A DNA stretch of 64,000 nt from Flavobacterium sp. KACC 22761 (GTDB taxonomy: Bacteria > Bacteroidota > Bacteroidia > Flavobacteriales > Flavobacteriaceae): contig NZ_CP139148.1 of NCBI RefSeq assembly GCF_034058155.1, positions 682,001 through 746,000 on the forward strand, written 5' to 3'. The notes beneath the pieces were generated by a model. That model was not told the origin of the DNA. It was given only the letters and a program-made list of their open reading frames with translations, and made no database searches. Positions 27,301-34,738 of this stretch are shown here, one piece after another; the first letter of the stretch is position 1; each line of letters opens with the position of its first letter. The position numbers and the translations under genes are program-made.

Positions 27301-27572
27301 TTGGTTCCAAATCCGATAAATGAAAAAGTCAAAACAGCTTTAGGATTAGTCAATTTGATCTTATAACGTCCGTCAAAATCTGTAGAAACACCGTTTTTAG
27401 TTCCTTTTTCAAGCACATTAACTCCCGGCAAAGTAAGTCCGGCAGCGTCCTTAACTGTTCCTTCTATAGTTGTAGTCTGTGCATTTACCTGACTACTCAT
27501 AAGCAAGCACAATAAGAAAACAAGTACAGAGCAATAGTTTGCTCCTTTGTTTAATAATTCTTTAAAGTTCAT
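24345..27572 (-). CDS. SusC/RagA-family TonB-dependent transporter
   Basis: A 1075-residue outer-membrane channel for oligosaccharide import. Signal peptide to about 31 (MSSQVNAQ). The carboxypeptidase-D regulatory-like domain covers 35-110 (TIEGTVKDAAGLTLPGVNVLEKGTKNGVSTDFDGRYKI). The SusC hallmark LNEVVVIGYGTSKKSDLTGAV (about 113-133) precedes the plug (VAEALTGRIAGVSVTSSEGSPDSNIQVRIRGNGS, PLYIVDGFPVN, VLKDASSTAIYGSRGAYGVIIVTTKKG). The 22-strand barrel ends in IFGLNLNF. First gene of a three-gene operon with susD and a beta-helix lipoprotein. A palindromic LacI-type operator overlaps its promoter at 27739-27760. Confidence 0.96.
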   Translation of the reverse strand: MNFKELLNKGANYCSVLVFLLCLLMSSQVNAQTTTIEGTVKDAAGLTLPGVNVLEKGTKNGVSTDFDGRYKIKLTNPKAVLTFSFIGFGTKEIPAAGKTKVDVVLTEDSNNLNEVVVIGYGTSKKSDLTGAVATFSGNEVRKIPVPNVAEALTGRIAGVSVTSSEGSPDSNIQVRIRGNGSLSQDASPLYIVDGFPVNSLNDISASDIETMTVLKDASSTAIYGSRGAYGVIIVTTKKGKDGKIAVNFNMFYGMKQMTNTIPVTSPEDYVKWQYEYALLDQTDKTILSNPSSYTKYFGNWQDYDQYKGMKGNDWQKQVFGRTGEVQSRDLSIRGGSDKINYNFNYAHYDEKAIMLGSDFNRNNLSLALNSKASDKIDLSFTVRYSDTEINGAGMNEQNEVSSADSRLKNIVGYAPIPVPGLTTDDTDEAVAANLTHPFVAITDNNRQQFRKNFNTLGSFSWKLTQDLVFKSELGLDNYNYQDYRFYGRTTYYVKNNPAAERQNMPAMIMVDRKDTRFRNANTLNYDLKKLVGENHNLKFLFGEESINYQRNDLTSTIQGYPLSFELDEAKKLTSQGTPISVDNFYYPDDKLLSFFGRANYDYKDKYLLTATYRADGSSKFLGSNKWGFFPAAAAAWKISGEEFMKDASWINLLKLRVSYGEAGNNNIPTGQMVQSFISSTSTWINGVDNFWAASKTMANPDLKWETTVTQNIGLDFDLFKNKVTGSVEVYKNKTKDLLMLFPISGGYDNQYRNMGEIQNSGVEATLNLNLIEREKYGVSVSFNAAFNTNKINSLGVMNNFTASSGWASSSITGDYLVNVGQPLGIMYGYKSDGRYEVSDFDYAAGAYTLKSGVPDGSTVVGKMQPGAMKLKDIDGDGKVNANDLTVIGNANPKSTGGMVLNANAYGFDLSAAFNWSIGNDVYNANKIEFASSIPNGQYRNLSTEMADGKRWTNLDPNTGQLVTDPTALTALNANTTMWSPYMPRYVFSDWAVEDGSFLRLNTLSLGYTTPNALTSALGVSKLRFYFTASNVFVWTNYSGPDPESSTRRSTPYTPGVDYSAYPRSRQLIFGLNLNF

Positions 27573-27738
27573 GGTTTATTGTTTAAGTTATTAAATGGTT
27601 AATCGTAATTTATGTGGTTTTGAAATTTTAATTTTTGATGTTTTTACTGTCTTAATTTTAAAAAAACTCAATAACAGCAAGGTTTTTCAATCGATTTCGC
27701 TTTTGAAAAATAAGTTGCAATCAACAAAAATCAAATCA

Positions 27739-27760
27739 TGTAATCGATTACACAAACATA
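27739..27760 (-). promoter_or_regulatory. susC promoter -7 box with palindromic LacI-type operator
   Basis: TGTAATCGATTACA (27739-27752) is a perfect 14-bp palindrome with a central CG, typical of LacI-family operators. It abuts CAAACATA (27753-27760), which is TATGTTTG on the minus strand and matches the -7 box. The predicted transcription start falls inside the operator, so a bound repressor would block initiation. This gives a leader of about 175 nt before the susC start codon. Confidence 0.6.
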
Positions 27761-27925
27761 GATATTTTTTTCATATAAAAAATTAATTTTCATAAAAATT
27801 TGCTAAAAAAAATTACATATCAAAAATAAAAGCACTTTTTTATACCACAAATGCAATTTATATTATGAATAAATAGTAATTATATTATTGTCAAATATTA
27901 ATTTCTTTCGTTTTTATCAAAAAAA

Positions 27926-27939
27926 CAATCGATTACATG
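27926..27939 (-). promoter_or_regulatory. second operator-like site upstream of susC
   Basis: CAATCGATTACATG. On the minus strand it reads CATGTAATCGATTG, sharing the 12-base run CATGTAATCGAT (extended to CATGTAATCGATT) with the promoter site. Its centre lies 187 bp upstream of the primary operator, a distance compatible with looping by a tetrameric LacI protein. Confidence 0.45.
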
Positions 27940-28071
27940 AAAAAAAAATATTCAATCAATTTTTATAGAAGAAGAAAAACAAAACACATTGCGAAGCCCT
28001 AAAAATCCAATTAATTCCTACAATATCATCCAAAGCCATTGCCTAAATTTAAAATTGAATTCAAAAAAAAA

Positions 28072-28095
28072 GCCCTTAAACAATTAAGTTTAAGG
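28072..28095 (-). terminator. terminator of the MFS gene
   Basis: Stem CCTTAAAC / GTTTAAGG with a 6-nt loop; on the minus strand it is followed by GGC and a run of nine Ts. It lies 28 bp past the MFS stop codon. Confidence 0.8.
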
Positions 28096-28123
28096 ACATT
28101 TGAATAATGGATTCGTTTTTTTT

Positions 28124-29290
28124 TTAAGCGCGCTGCAGTTGTAAATTTGCTTTGTGTTTTTGCATTAAAGTAAAAGTAATTATCATTCCGGTGATAGCCA
28201 TTGCAATACCTATAAGATTGGGTGAAGCAAAGTTATAACCTGCTGCCAAAGGAAGTCCGCCAAGAAAAGCTCCCAAAGCATTTCCAATATTAAAACTTCC
28301 TTGAAGCGCTGCCGAAGCAATCATTTCAGCATCTTTAGCTGTTTTGATCATTAGCATTTGAATTGGTGCGATAACTGAAAAAGAAATTGCTCCCGTCAAA
28401 AATGTTAGAAATAACGAAATATATTGATTGAAAGAGAAAAAGTAAACCATCAACAAATCAAGAACCATTACGAACAATAATGCAAGTACGGTTGGAGCTG
28501 GTGAATATTTATCAGCTAATTTCCCTCCCAGAAAATTCCCGACAACCATTCCTAATCCCGCCAAGATTAAGATTGAAGAAACATCTTCTGGCGAAAATTT
28601 AGAAATATTAATTAATAGCGGCGCAATATAACTGATCCAGGCAAACAATCCTCCAAAACCAATTGCAGTAATTCCGATGATTAACCAAGCTTCAGTTTTT
28701 TTGAAAAATTGTAATTGCGTTTTCATATTTACATCACCGGCTTTCTCCAATTTTGGCATCCATAAAGAAATAAACAAAAATGTCAATAAACCAACAATTG
28801 CAATTAATATAAAGGTATAACGCCAAATAAAATGATGCCCAATATAGGTACCAATTGGCACACCAATTAGGTTAGCAATTGTCAAACCAGCAAACATAAT
28901 GGAGATGGCCTGTGCTTCTTTTCCTTTATCAGCCAAGCGACTGGCAACAACCGCTCCAACTCCAAAAAAGGCTCCGTGTGGCAATCCAGAAAGAAATCTC
29001 GAAGCAAACAAGAAATTATAATTTGGCGCAATTATCGAAAGTGCATTAAAAACGGTCAGCATTAGCGCCAAAATCAAAAGCATTTTTTTTGGCGGAAAAT
29101 TGCGTCCTAAGATTACTAATAAAGGCGCTCCAATAACAACTCCAAGTGCATAAGACGAAATTAAATATCCAGCAACCGGAATTGAAACTTTCATATCTGA
29201 AGCAATATCTGGGAGTAATCCCATCATTACAAATTCTGTAATTCCAATAGTTAACCCTCCTAAAGAGAGTGCAATAAGACTTTTTTTCAT
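28124..29290 (-). CDS. MFS transporter, DHA1 (AraJ/YdhP-like) family
   Basis: A 388-residue inner-membrane antiporter with 12 predicted helices, of the family of sugar-efflux and drug-efflux permeases. It opens SLGGLTIGITEFVMMGLLPDIASDM, a hallmark of AraJ/YdhP-like proteins, followed by LISSYALGVVIGAPLLVILG, FLSGLPHGAFFGVGAVVASRLA and NLIGVPIGTYIGHHFIWRYTF. Length is usual. It is divergently transcribed from an AraC regulator across 103 bp that hold two 21-bp-spaced direct repeats, so it is very likely the regulator's target. A -7 box (TAATTTTG on the minus strand, 29328-29335) lies about 40 bp upstream. Substrate unknown. Confidence 0.92.
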   Translation of the reverse strand: MKKSLIALSLGGLTIGITEFVMMGLLPDIASDMKVSIPVAGYLISSYALGVVIGAPLLVILGRNFPPKKMLLILALMLTVFNALSIIAPNYNFLFASRFLSGLPHGAFFGVGAVVASRLADKGKEAQAISIMFAGLTIANLIGVPIGTYIGHHFIWRYTFILIAIVGLLTFLFISLWMPKLEKAGDVNMKTQLQFFKKTEAWLIIGITAIGFGGLFAWISYIAPLLINISKFSPEDVSSILILAGLGMVVGNFLGGKLADKYSPAPTVLALLFVMVLDLLMVYFFSFNQYISLFLTFLTGAISFSVIAPIQMLMIKTAKDAEMIASAALQGSFNIGNALGAFLGGLPLAAGYNFASPNLIGIAMAITGMIITFTLMQKHKANLQLQRA

Positions 29291-29327
29291 TTTGATTCAA
29301 TGTAGAAAGGAATAGATTTCTACGACG

Positions 29328-29385
29328 CAAAATTAACACCGTTAAGCGAATTAAAAATTGTATATTTGTGATATAAAATTGTATA
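29328..29385. promoter_or_regulatory. divergent MFS/AraC promoters with two direct repeats
   Basis: AAAATTGTATA occurs at 29354-29364 and again at 29375-29385, exactly 21 bp (two helical turns) apart, the usual arrangement of AraC half-sites. The araC-side -7 box TATATTTG (29361-29368) lies between and overlaps them. The MFS -7 box is CAAAATTA on the plus strand (29328-29335). A bound regulator would cover its own promoter and lie just upstream of the MFS promoter. Confidence 0.6.
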
Positions 29386-29393
29386 ATTAAGTT

Positions 29394-30227
29394 ATGCCGA
29401 AATTAAATCAGTTTAAAACGCTTGTCCTTGACGAATTTGAAGAAGAAAAATTTCACCTTCCTCCACATACACATACGTATTACGAAATCATATACATTAA
29501 GAAAGGGAGCGGGATTCATCATCTAAATAATAATCTTCTGCCTTACAAAGCGGGCGACTTATTTGTGATTTCGCCAGACGATGAACATTATTTTGACATA
29601 AAGAAAAGCACTCGATTCATCTTTATCAAATTCACTGACAATTATTTCAATTCTAAACAGAATTTAACTTGCGATGAATTTTTATTGAATACTCCCGAAA
29701 GTTTCATGCGCGATAAAATCTTAAAAGAAACGGTTTTGAAATTTGATGAACCTTGCAGAACAATTTTAAAAAATACTGTCGAAAATATTGTAACCTATGA
29801 TAAGTATATCGATGTTACCTCTTCTCCGATTGTATTTTATCAGATTCTTTCGATTTTTGGTTTAATCAAAGAAACTATCCGCTGCATGAACCTTCAGATG
29901 AAATCGGCTCATTTTGATAGTGAACAAATTGCCAATTATATTCATCAGAATATTTATCAGCCCAAATTGGTTCAGGTAAAAGTTATTGCAGAACATTTTA
30001 ATATTGCGCAAACCTATTTTAGCGCTTATTTCAAAAGGACTTTTGGTGTCAGTTATCGAGAATATATTCATAATTTAAGATTGGCTTTAATCGAAAAAAG
30101 ATTTCACAACAATAAATTGCCGATTAAACAGATTGCGCATGAATTTGGCTTTACAGACGAAAGTCATTTGACCAATTATTTCAAAAAACGTAAAAACATG
30201 AAACCGACAGATTTCAAAAAACTCTAG
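29394..30227 (+). CDS. AraC-family transcriptional regulator
   Basis: A 277-residue regulator. The N-terminal cupin is clear: FHLPPHTHTYYEIIYIKKGSGIHHLNNNLLPYKAGDLFVISPDDEHYF (about 20-65), with the HxH...E pattern of a small-molecule-binding barrel. The C-terminal AraC domain (about 178-275) reads VKVIAEHFNIAQTYFSAYFKRTFGVSYREYIHNLR and LPIKQIAHEFGFTDESHLTNYFKKRKNMKPTDFKK. It is divergent from the MFS exporter; the shared control region holds two direct repeats 21 bp apart. It probably activates the exporter and dampens its own expression; the effector is unknown. Confidence 0.95.
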   Translation: MPKLNQFKTLVLDEFEEEKFHLPPHTHTYYEIIYIKKGSGIHHLNNNLLPYKAGDLFVISPDDEHYFDIKKSTRFIFIKFTDNYFNSKQNLTCDEFLLNTPESFMRDKILKETVLKFDEPCRTILKNTVENIVTYDKYIDVTSSPIVFYQILSIFGLIKETIRCMNLQMKSAHFDSEQIANYIHQNIYQPKLVQVKVIAEHFNIAQTYFSAYFKRTFGVSYREYIHNLRLALIEKRFHNNKLPIKQIAHEFGFTDESHLTNYFKKRKNMKPTDFKKL

Positions 30228-30269
30228 TTAGCAAAATCTTAAAAAGTAATTTCCTCGAACATTTTTAGC

Positions 30270-30277
30270 TAAATTTG
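30270..30277 (+). promoter_or_regulatory. -7 box deciding the start of the copper-cluster gene
   Basis: TAAATTTG matches TAnnTTTG. It covers the GTG at 30277 that would otherwise open the reading frame, so translation must begin downstream (TTG at 30298 or ATG at 30319/30322). Confidence 0.55.
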
Positions 30278-30297
30278 TGCTACTAAAAACAATTTCT

Positions 30298-30657
30298 TTG
30301 GAAAAGAAAATCCATATAATGATGCTTTTTATAATACTCAGTTTCTTTTGGAACCCGAGTTATACTTACGCATGCCATTCTGGACACTCTAAAGAAATTG
30401 TTGCCAAAGAAGAAAACAGCTGTTCTAAAAAATGCTGTGAAAAGAAAACTTCAAAACAAGAAAAACACAATTGTGACGGAAAATGCCGTCATAGCAGCTG
30501 TACAACTTCGGCGTTGCAATTCGTTATTTTAAACTCAAATGATTTTGATTTACAAAACGATGTTTTTAATTTTTCTTTAAAAAACACCATTTCATCTTAT
30601 AGCAATTCTACTATTTCTTCTGGATTTACATCGATTTGGCTGAAGCCGAAAATATAA
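30298..30657 (+). CDS. small Cys/His-rich exported protein of the copper cluster
   Basis: About 119 residues. The start is uncertain: the TTG at 30298 gives (M)EKKIHIMMLFIILSFFWNPSYTYA, a good signal peptide with a charged N-end; ATG at 30319 or 30322 loses the charges. The mature part begins CHSGHSKE and has a cysteine- and lysine-rich stretch (ENSCSKKCCEKKTSKQ, HNCDGKCRHSSCTT) that could bind Cu or other soft metals. The last 50 residues (FDLQNDVFNFSLKNTISSYS) are not recognised. It heads a gene run with a DUF3347 protein, an HMA-AraC regulator and Cu-ATPase genes, so a periplasmic copper role is likely, though not shown. The frame also opens at a GTG inside the -7 box at 30277. Confidence 0.65.
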   Translation: MEKKIHIMMLFIILSFFWNPSYTYACHSGHSKEIVAKEENSCSKKCCEKKTSKQEKHNCDGKCRHSSCTTSALQFVILNSNDFDLQNDVFNFSLKNTISSYSNSTISSGFTSIWLKPKI

Positions 30658-30754
30658 TTATTGTATTTGTGACAGCCCATGTTGGGTCTTTTTGAAATCA
30701 AATTTTTTAATTAATTTTAAAGGAAATTAAATCCTTTACCAAATATCATATACA

Positions 30755-31282
30755 ATGAAAAAATCAATTATAGCTTTAGCAACAGCACTTACGGTAGTAT
30801 TTAGTGCAAATACAATTCAGGCAAAAACAAATAACGCCGAATCAACAGCAATCGAAATGGCAGATTCTCAATTACAATCTGTTTACGATGCATATTTTTC
30901 AGTAAAAGATGCACTTATTAAAAGTGACAGCAAACTGACTTCGGCGAAAGCGACAACTTTATTAACTGCTATTACTGCAGTAAAAATGGACAAACTTAAA
31001 AGCAATGAGCATACCGTTTGGATGAAAGTGGTTAAAAAACTAACTGCCGACGCCAAAAGTATTTCAACCACAACAGATCTTAAAAAACAGCGCGAGACTT
31101 TTAAATCTTTATCTAAAAGTACTTACGACTTAATAAAAGTTTCAAGTCCAACAGAACCAATCTACAAACAATATTGCCCAATGGCAGACGCTGATTGGTT
31201 AAGTAAAGAAAAAGCAGTTAAGAATCCGTACTACGGTTCTTCTATGCTAACTTGCGGAAATGTGGTAGAAACAATCAAATAA
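30755..31282 (+). CDS. DUF3347 periplasmic protein
   Basis: A 175-residue exported protein with a signal peptide ending IQAK (about residue 24). The DUF3347 domain (about 35-130) is helical: QLQSVYDAYFSVKDALIKSDSKLTSAKATTLL, ETFKSLSKSTYDLIK. The characteristic C-terminal segment is IYKQYCPMADADWLSKEKAVKNPYYGSSMLTCG, with Cys, Met and His-poor residues suited to Cu(I). DUF3347 often occurs alone or fused to the end of CusB-like membrane-fusion proteins in Bacteroidota, which suggests periplasmic copper or silver handling. The stop lies 2 nt before the next start codon, so it is co-translated with the HMA-AraC regulator. Confidence 0.88.
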   Translation: MKKSIIALATALTVVFSANTIQAKTNNAESTAIEMADSQLQSVYDAYFSVKDALIKSDSKLTSAKATTLLTAITAVKMDKLKSNEHTVWMKVVKKLTADAKSISTTTDLKKQRETFKSLSKSTYDLIKVSSPTEPIYKQYCPMADADWLSKEKAVKNPYYGSSMLTCGNVVETIK

Positions 31283-31284
31283 AT

Positions 31285-31845
31285 ATGAAGCTCTACATCA
31301 AAAATATGGTGTGCAGCCGATGCAAAATGGTAGTGAAGTCTGAGTTCGAAAAACTCGGACTTCAACCTACTGCTGTAGAATTGGGAGAAGTTGAGCTACA
31401 AGAAGAAATCAGCGATAAGCAAAAAGAAGTTTTATTAGAAAATCTTCAAGCTTTAGGTTTTGATTTAATTGATGATAAAAAAACAAAAACCGTCGAAAGA
31501 ATAAAAAACCTGATTGTCGATTTGGTTCATCATAAAAATAATGATTTAAAAATAAACCTATCAGAATATCTGGCAGAAAACCTCAATCAAGATTATAATT
31601 CGTTAAGCAATTTATTTTCTGAAATTGAAAACACCACTATCGAAAAGTATTTCATCAGTCAGAAAATCGAAAAAGTAAAGGAATTATTGGTTTATAATGA
31701 GCTTTCGTTAAGCGAAATTGCCGATATGCTTAACTACAGTAATGTAGCGCATTTAAGCAATCAATTCAAAAAAATTACAGGCTTTACTCCTACTTCTTTC
31801 AAACAGTCAAAAGATAAAATGCGCATACAGATCGAGAATATTTAA
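31285..31845 (+). CDS. AraC-type regulator with N-terminal HMA-like metal-sensor domain
   Basis: 186 residues. Residues 1-65 form an HMA-like domain with a metal-binding CxxC (MKLYIKNMVCSRCKMVVKSEF; Cys10 and Cys13). Residues 75-180 are the AraC DNA-binding domain (LSLSEIADMLNYSNVAHLSNQFKKITGFTPTSFKQ). The protein lacks a cupin, so the metal-binding domain replaces the effector domain. I chose 31285 because it starts at the HMA fold; an ATG at 31252 would overlap the upstream gene. Located between DUF3347 and the Cu-ATPase gene, it is probably the copper-responsive regulator of this cluster (inference from domains and position). Confidence 0.88.
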   Translation: MKLYIKNMVCSRCKMVVKSEFEKLGLQPTAVELGEVELQEEISDKQKEVLLENLQALGFDLIDDKKTKTVERIKNLIVDLVHHKNNDLKINLSEYLAENLNQDYNSLSNLFSEIENTTIEKYFISQKIEKVKELLVYNELSLSEIADMLNYSNVAHLSNQFKKITGFTPTSFKQSKDKMRIQIENI

Positions 31846-32027
31846 TCTCTCGCAAAGTCGCACAGGCGCAAAGTTTTTTTACTCTCCCGCAGATTCAGCA
31901 GATTTAACAGATTTAAATTTTAATGCTTACAATTAATTTATCTGCCAAATCTGCTGAATCTGCGGGAGATTATTTTTAATTATCTTATTAAATACAAAAC
32001 TTCGCGCCTGTGCGACTTTGCGAGATT
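31844..32027. repeat. two nested inverted repeats
   Basis: The outer arms (about 31844-31876 and 31997-32027) are near-perfect inverted copies containing GCAAAGTCGCACAGGCGC. The inner arms (31884-31905 and 31947-31968) are perfect 22-nt inverted copies beginning CTCCCGCAGATTCAGCAG. Together they form a long stepped hairpin. The composition (GC-rich words in an AT-rich genome) differs from its neighbours. Probably a dispersed repeat nested in another. Confidence 0.8.
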
Positions 32028-32194
32028 AATGCCAACGTTTTAAAAAAAATCTGCTTAAATCTGCCATCCCGATAGCTATCGGGAGCGTGAAACAAAAATC
32101 ATTTAGTAAATCTTACAAATCATTCCCAAAATTCTACAAACCGAACTCACAGATACTTAGGAAATTTGCATTGTAATACTTAAAAACCAATACA
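31846..32194. other. 349-bp intergenic region with nested inverted repeats
   Basis: No gene. Occupied by the nested hairpin (31844-32027) and the 18-bp palindrome (32067-32084). The remaining 110 bp should contain the promoter of the Cu-ATPase gene; GGAAATTTGC near 32160 is a weak -7 candidate. Confidence 0.55.
32067..32084. repeat. 18-bp perfect palindrome
   Basis: TCCCGATAGCTATCGGGA. It shares the TCCCG...CGGGA frame with the hairpins inside the tRNA-Pro fragments (45561-45578, 46009-46026) and with 60630-60645. A short mobile or dispersed hairpin module is likely. Confidence 0.7.
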
Positions 32195-34735
32195 ATGACT
32201 CATCAATATATAATTTCAGGAATGTCGTGCAACGGATGCCGAACCAAAGTCGAGAAAACTCTAAACGAAGTTGAAGGCGTTCATGCAGAAGTTAGTTTGA
32301 ATCCGCCAACAGCAACCATAACAATGGATAAGCACGTCCCGACAGAAAAATTTCAGGAAGTTTTATCGGATGCGGGGAATTATACTATTGAAATGGATTC
32401 TCCTAAAAATCATGGGGAACCTGCCGTTAAATCTTGCTGTGCAAGTCATAAAAAAGAGAATCACGATCATAGTCATCATAAAACAGAAACAAAAAAAGTA
32501 CACCAGCATAGTGCAAATGGCGTTTATTATTGTCCAATGCATTGCGAAGGCGATAAAACATACAACAAACCCGGAGATTGTGCGGTCTGCGGAATGGACT
32601 TAGTTCCGCAAGTTGCCGTAACTGCAACACAATTTACGTGTCCAATGCATCCTGAAATCGTTTCAAACGAACCAGGCGATTGTCCAATTTGCGGAATGGA
32701 TTTAGTTCCGATGCAGGCTTCAGAAAGTGAAGAAAACAAAACCTACACTAATTTATTGAAGAAGATGAAAATCGCGATTTTGTTTACGCTTCCTATTTTC
32801 ATTATTTCCATGTCAGAAATGATTCCGAATAATCCATTATATAATGTAATTTCGATTGAAAAGTGGAATTGGGTTCAGCTTTTATTTTCGATTCCTGTTT
32901 TGTTTTATGCAGGATGGATGTTTTTCGTTCGCGCATACAAATCAATAGTAACTTGGAATTTAAACATGTTTACTTTAATCGGAATCGGAACCAGCGTTGC
33001 TTTTCTATTTAGTATTGTCGGAATGTTTTTTCCAGATATTTTTCCTTCGGAATTCAAATCACATCACGGAACGATTCATTTGTATTTTGAAGCTGCGACC
33101 GTAATTATCACTTTGGTTTTATTAGGACAATTATTGGAAGCCAAAGCGCACGGACAAACAAATGGTGCGATAAAAGAACTATTGAAATTAGCTCCAACGG
33201 AAGCAACTTTGGTTGAAAACGGAATTGACAAAGTAATTTCAATCCATAATATCAAAAAAGGCGATTTACTTCGTGTAAAACCGGGAGAAAAAATTCCAGT
33301 TGATGGAAAAATAACAACTGGCGAAAGTAGCATCGACGAATCTATGATTACAGGAGAGCCAATTCCGGTAGATAAAAAAACAGGCGATGCCGTGATTTCC
33401 GGAACTATAAACGGAACAAAATCGTTTGTAATGATTGCTGAAAAAGTAGGATCAGAAACCATGTTGTCGCAAATTATTCAAATGGTAAATGATGCCAGCA
33501 AATCTCGCGCTCCAATTCAGAAATTAGCCGATCGCGTTTCTAAATATTTTGTGCCGACAGTTGTGATCATTTCAATTTTAACATTCTTTCTTTGGGCAAA
33601 ATTTGGTCCAGAACCCGCTTACGTTTACGGATTAATTAATGCGATTGCCGTTTTAATTATTGCTTGCCCTTGCGCACTCGGATTAGCAACGCCAATGTCT
33701 GTAATGGTTGGGGTGGGAAAAGGCGCTCAAAACGGAATCCTGATTAAAAATGCCGAAGCATTGGAAAACATGAATAAAATTGATGTTTTGATAACCGATA
33801 AAACAGGAACAATTACCGAAGGAAAACCATCTGTAGAAAAAATATACGCGGTTAACAATGACGAAGATTTTCTGCTTCAAAACATTGCTTCGTTAAATCA
33901 GCACAGTGAACATCCTTTGGCGCAAGCCGTTGTCAATTTCGCTAAAGCAAAAAATAGTTCATTCAAAGAAGTTCAAGGTTTCGAAACTATTGCAGGAAAA
34001 GGTGTTTTAGGAACTATAGAAAACATAAGTGTCGCTTTAGGAAACAAAAAATTAATGGCTGAAATTGGTGCATCTGTTTCTAATGATTTAGAACAAAAAG
34101 TAATTTCTGAACAGAATTTAGGAAAAACTATTTCGTACATCGCCATTGAAAAAAGCGTTTTAGGTTTCGTTGCCATTACCGATGCCATTAAAGAAAACAG
34201 TGCAAAAGCTATTAAAGAATTAATTGCTCAAGGCGTTGAGGTTATTATGATGACAGGGGATAATCATAATACTGCAAAAGCCGTTGCTGAACATTTGCAT
34301 TTGAGTTCTTTTAAAGCAGATTGTCTTCCGCAAGATAAATTGAAAGAAATTGAACGTCTTCAAGCACAAGGAAAAATCGTTGCCATGGCGGGTGACGGAA
34401 TCAACGATGCGCCTGCTCTGGCTCAATCCAACATCGGAATTGCAATGGGAACAGGAACTGATGTCGCAATCGAAAGCGCTAAAATTACTTTAGTAAAAGG
34501 AGACTTAAACGGAATCGTAAAAGCTAAAAATCTAAGCCATGCTGTGATGTCAAATATCAAGCAAAATTTATTCTTTGCTTTTATTTATAACACTTTAGGC
34601 GTTCCAATTGCGGCTGGAATTTTATATCCTTTTTTAGGAATCTTGCTTTCGCCGATGCTAGCTGCGGTGGCAATGAGTTTGAGTTCTGTCTCAGTAATCG
34701 TAAATGCTTTGCGATTGAGAAATTTAAAATTATAA
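32195..34735 (+). CDS. copA: Cu(I)-exporting P1B-type ATPase
   Basis: An 846-residue inner-membrane ATPase that pumps Cu(I) to the periplasm. It has an N-terminal HMA domain with CxxC (Cys12-x-x-Cys15), a His-rich linker ([16 protein letters not shown]), and then two heavy-metal-binding units of the CPMH...CGMDLVP type (about 112-138 and 148-175). Eight membrane helices follow. Key motifs are TGES ([14 protein letters not shown]), the transmembrane CPC at 491-493 ([13 protein letters not shown]), the phosphorylated Asp535 in DKTGTITEG, the HP motif in SEHPLAQ, and [10 protein letters not shown] / [12 protein letters not shown]. It is 4 bp upstream of the multicopper oxidase gene, with the metal-sensing AraC gene 349 bp upstream. 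Copper is the best-supported substrate (CPC class); silver is possible. Confidence 0.95.
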   Translation: MTHQYIISGMSCNGCRTKVEKTLNEVEGVHAEVSLNPPTATITMDKHVPTEKFQEVLSDAGNYTIEMDSPKNHGEPAVKSCCASHKKENHDHSHHKTETKKVHQHSANGVYYCPMHCEGDKTYNKPGDCAVCGMDLVPQVAVTATQFTCPMHPEIVSNEPGDCPICGMDLVPMQASESEENKTYTNLLKKMKIAILFTLPIFIISMSEMIPNNPLYNVISIEKWNWVQLLFSIPVLFYAGWMFFVRAYKSIVTWNLNMFTLIGIGTSVAFLFSIVGMFFPDIFPSEFKSHHGTIHLYFEAATVIITLVLLGQLLEAKAHGQTNGAIKELLKLAPTEATLVENGIDKVISIHNIKKGDLLRVKPGEKIPVDGKITTGESSIDESMITGEPIPVDKKTGDAVISGTINGTKSFVMIAEKVGSETMLSQIIQMVNDASKSRAPIQKLADRVSKYFVPTVVIISILTFFLWAKFGPEPAYVYGLINAIAVLIIACPCALGLATPMSVMVGVGKGAQNGILIKNAEALENMNKIDVLITDKTGTITEGKPSVEKIYAVNNDEDFLLQNIASLNQHSEHPLAQAVVNFAKAKNSSFKEVQGFETIAGKGVLGTIENISVALGNKKLMAEIGASVSNDLEQKVISEQNLGKTISYIAIEKSVLGFVAITDAIKENSAKAIKELIAQGVEVIMMTGDNHNTAKAVAEHLHLSSFKADCLPQDKLKEIERLQAQGKIVAMAGDGINDAPALAQSNIGIAMGTGTDVAIESAKITLVKGDLNGIVKAKNLSHAVMSNIKQNLFFAFIYNTLGVPIAAGILYPFLGILLSPMLAAVAMSLSSVSVIVNALRLRNLKL

Positions 34736-34738
34736 TAT

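Larger units (their letters stand above)
27573..28123. other. 551-bp susC regulatory region, no gene
   Basis: Very AT-rich. Contains the susC promoter/operator (27739-27760), a second operator-like site (27926-27939) and the MFS gene terminator (28072-28095). An ORF of 63 codons inside (27595-27786) crosses the promoter and has no coding features. Confidence 0.6.

Noticed and set aside
33076..33462. 128-codon minus-strand ORF
   Set aside because: Antisense to the Cu-ATPase; the real frame carries the P-type ATPase motifs.
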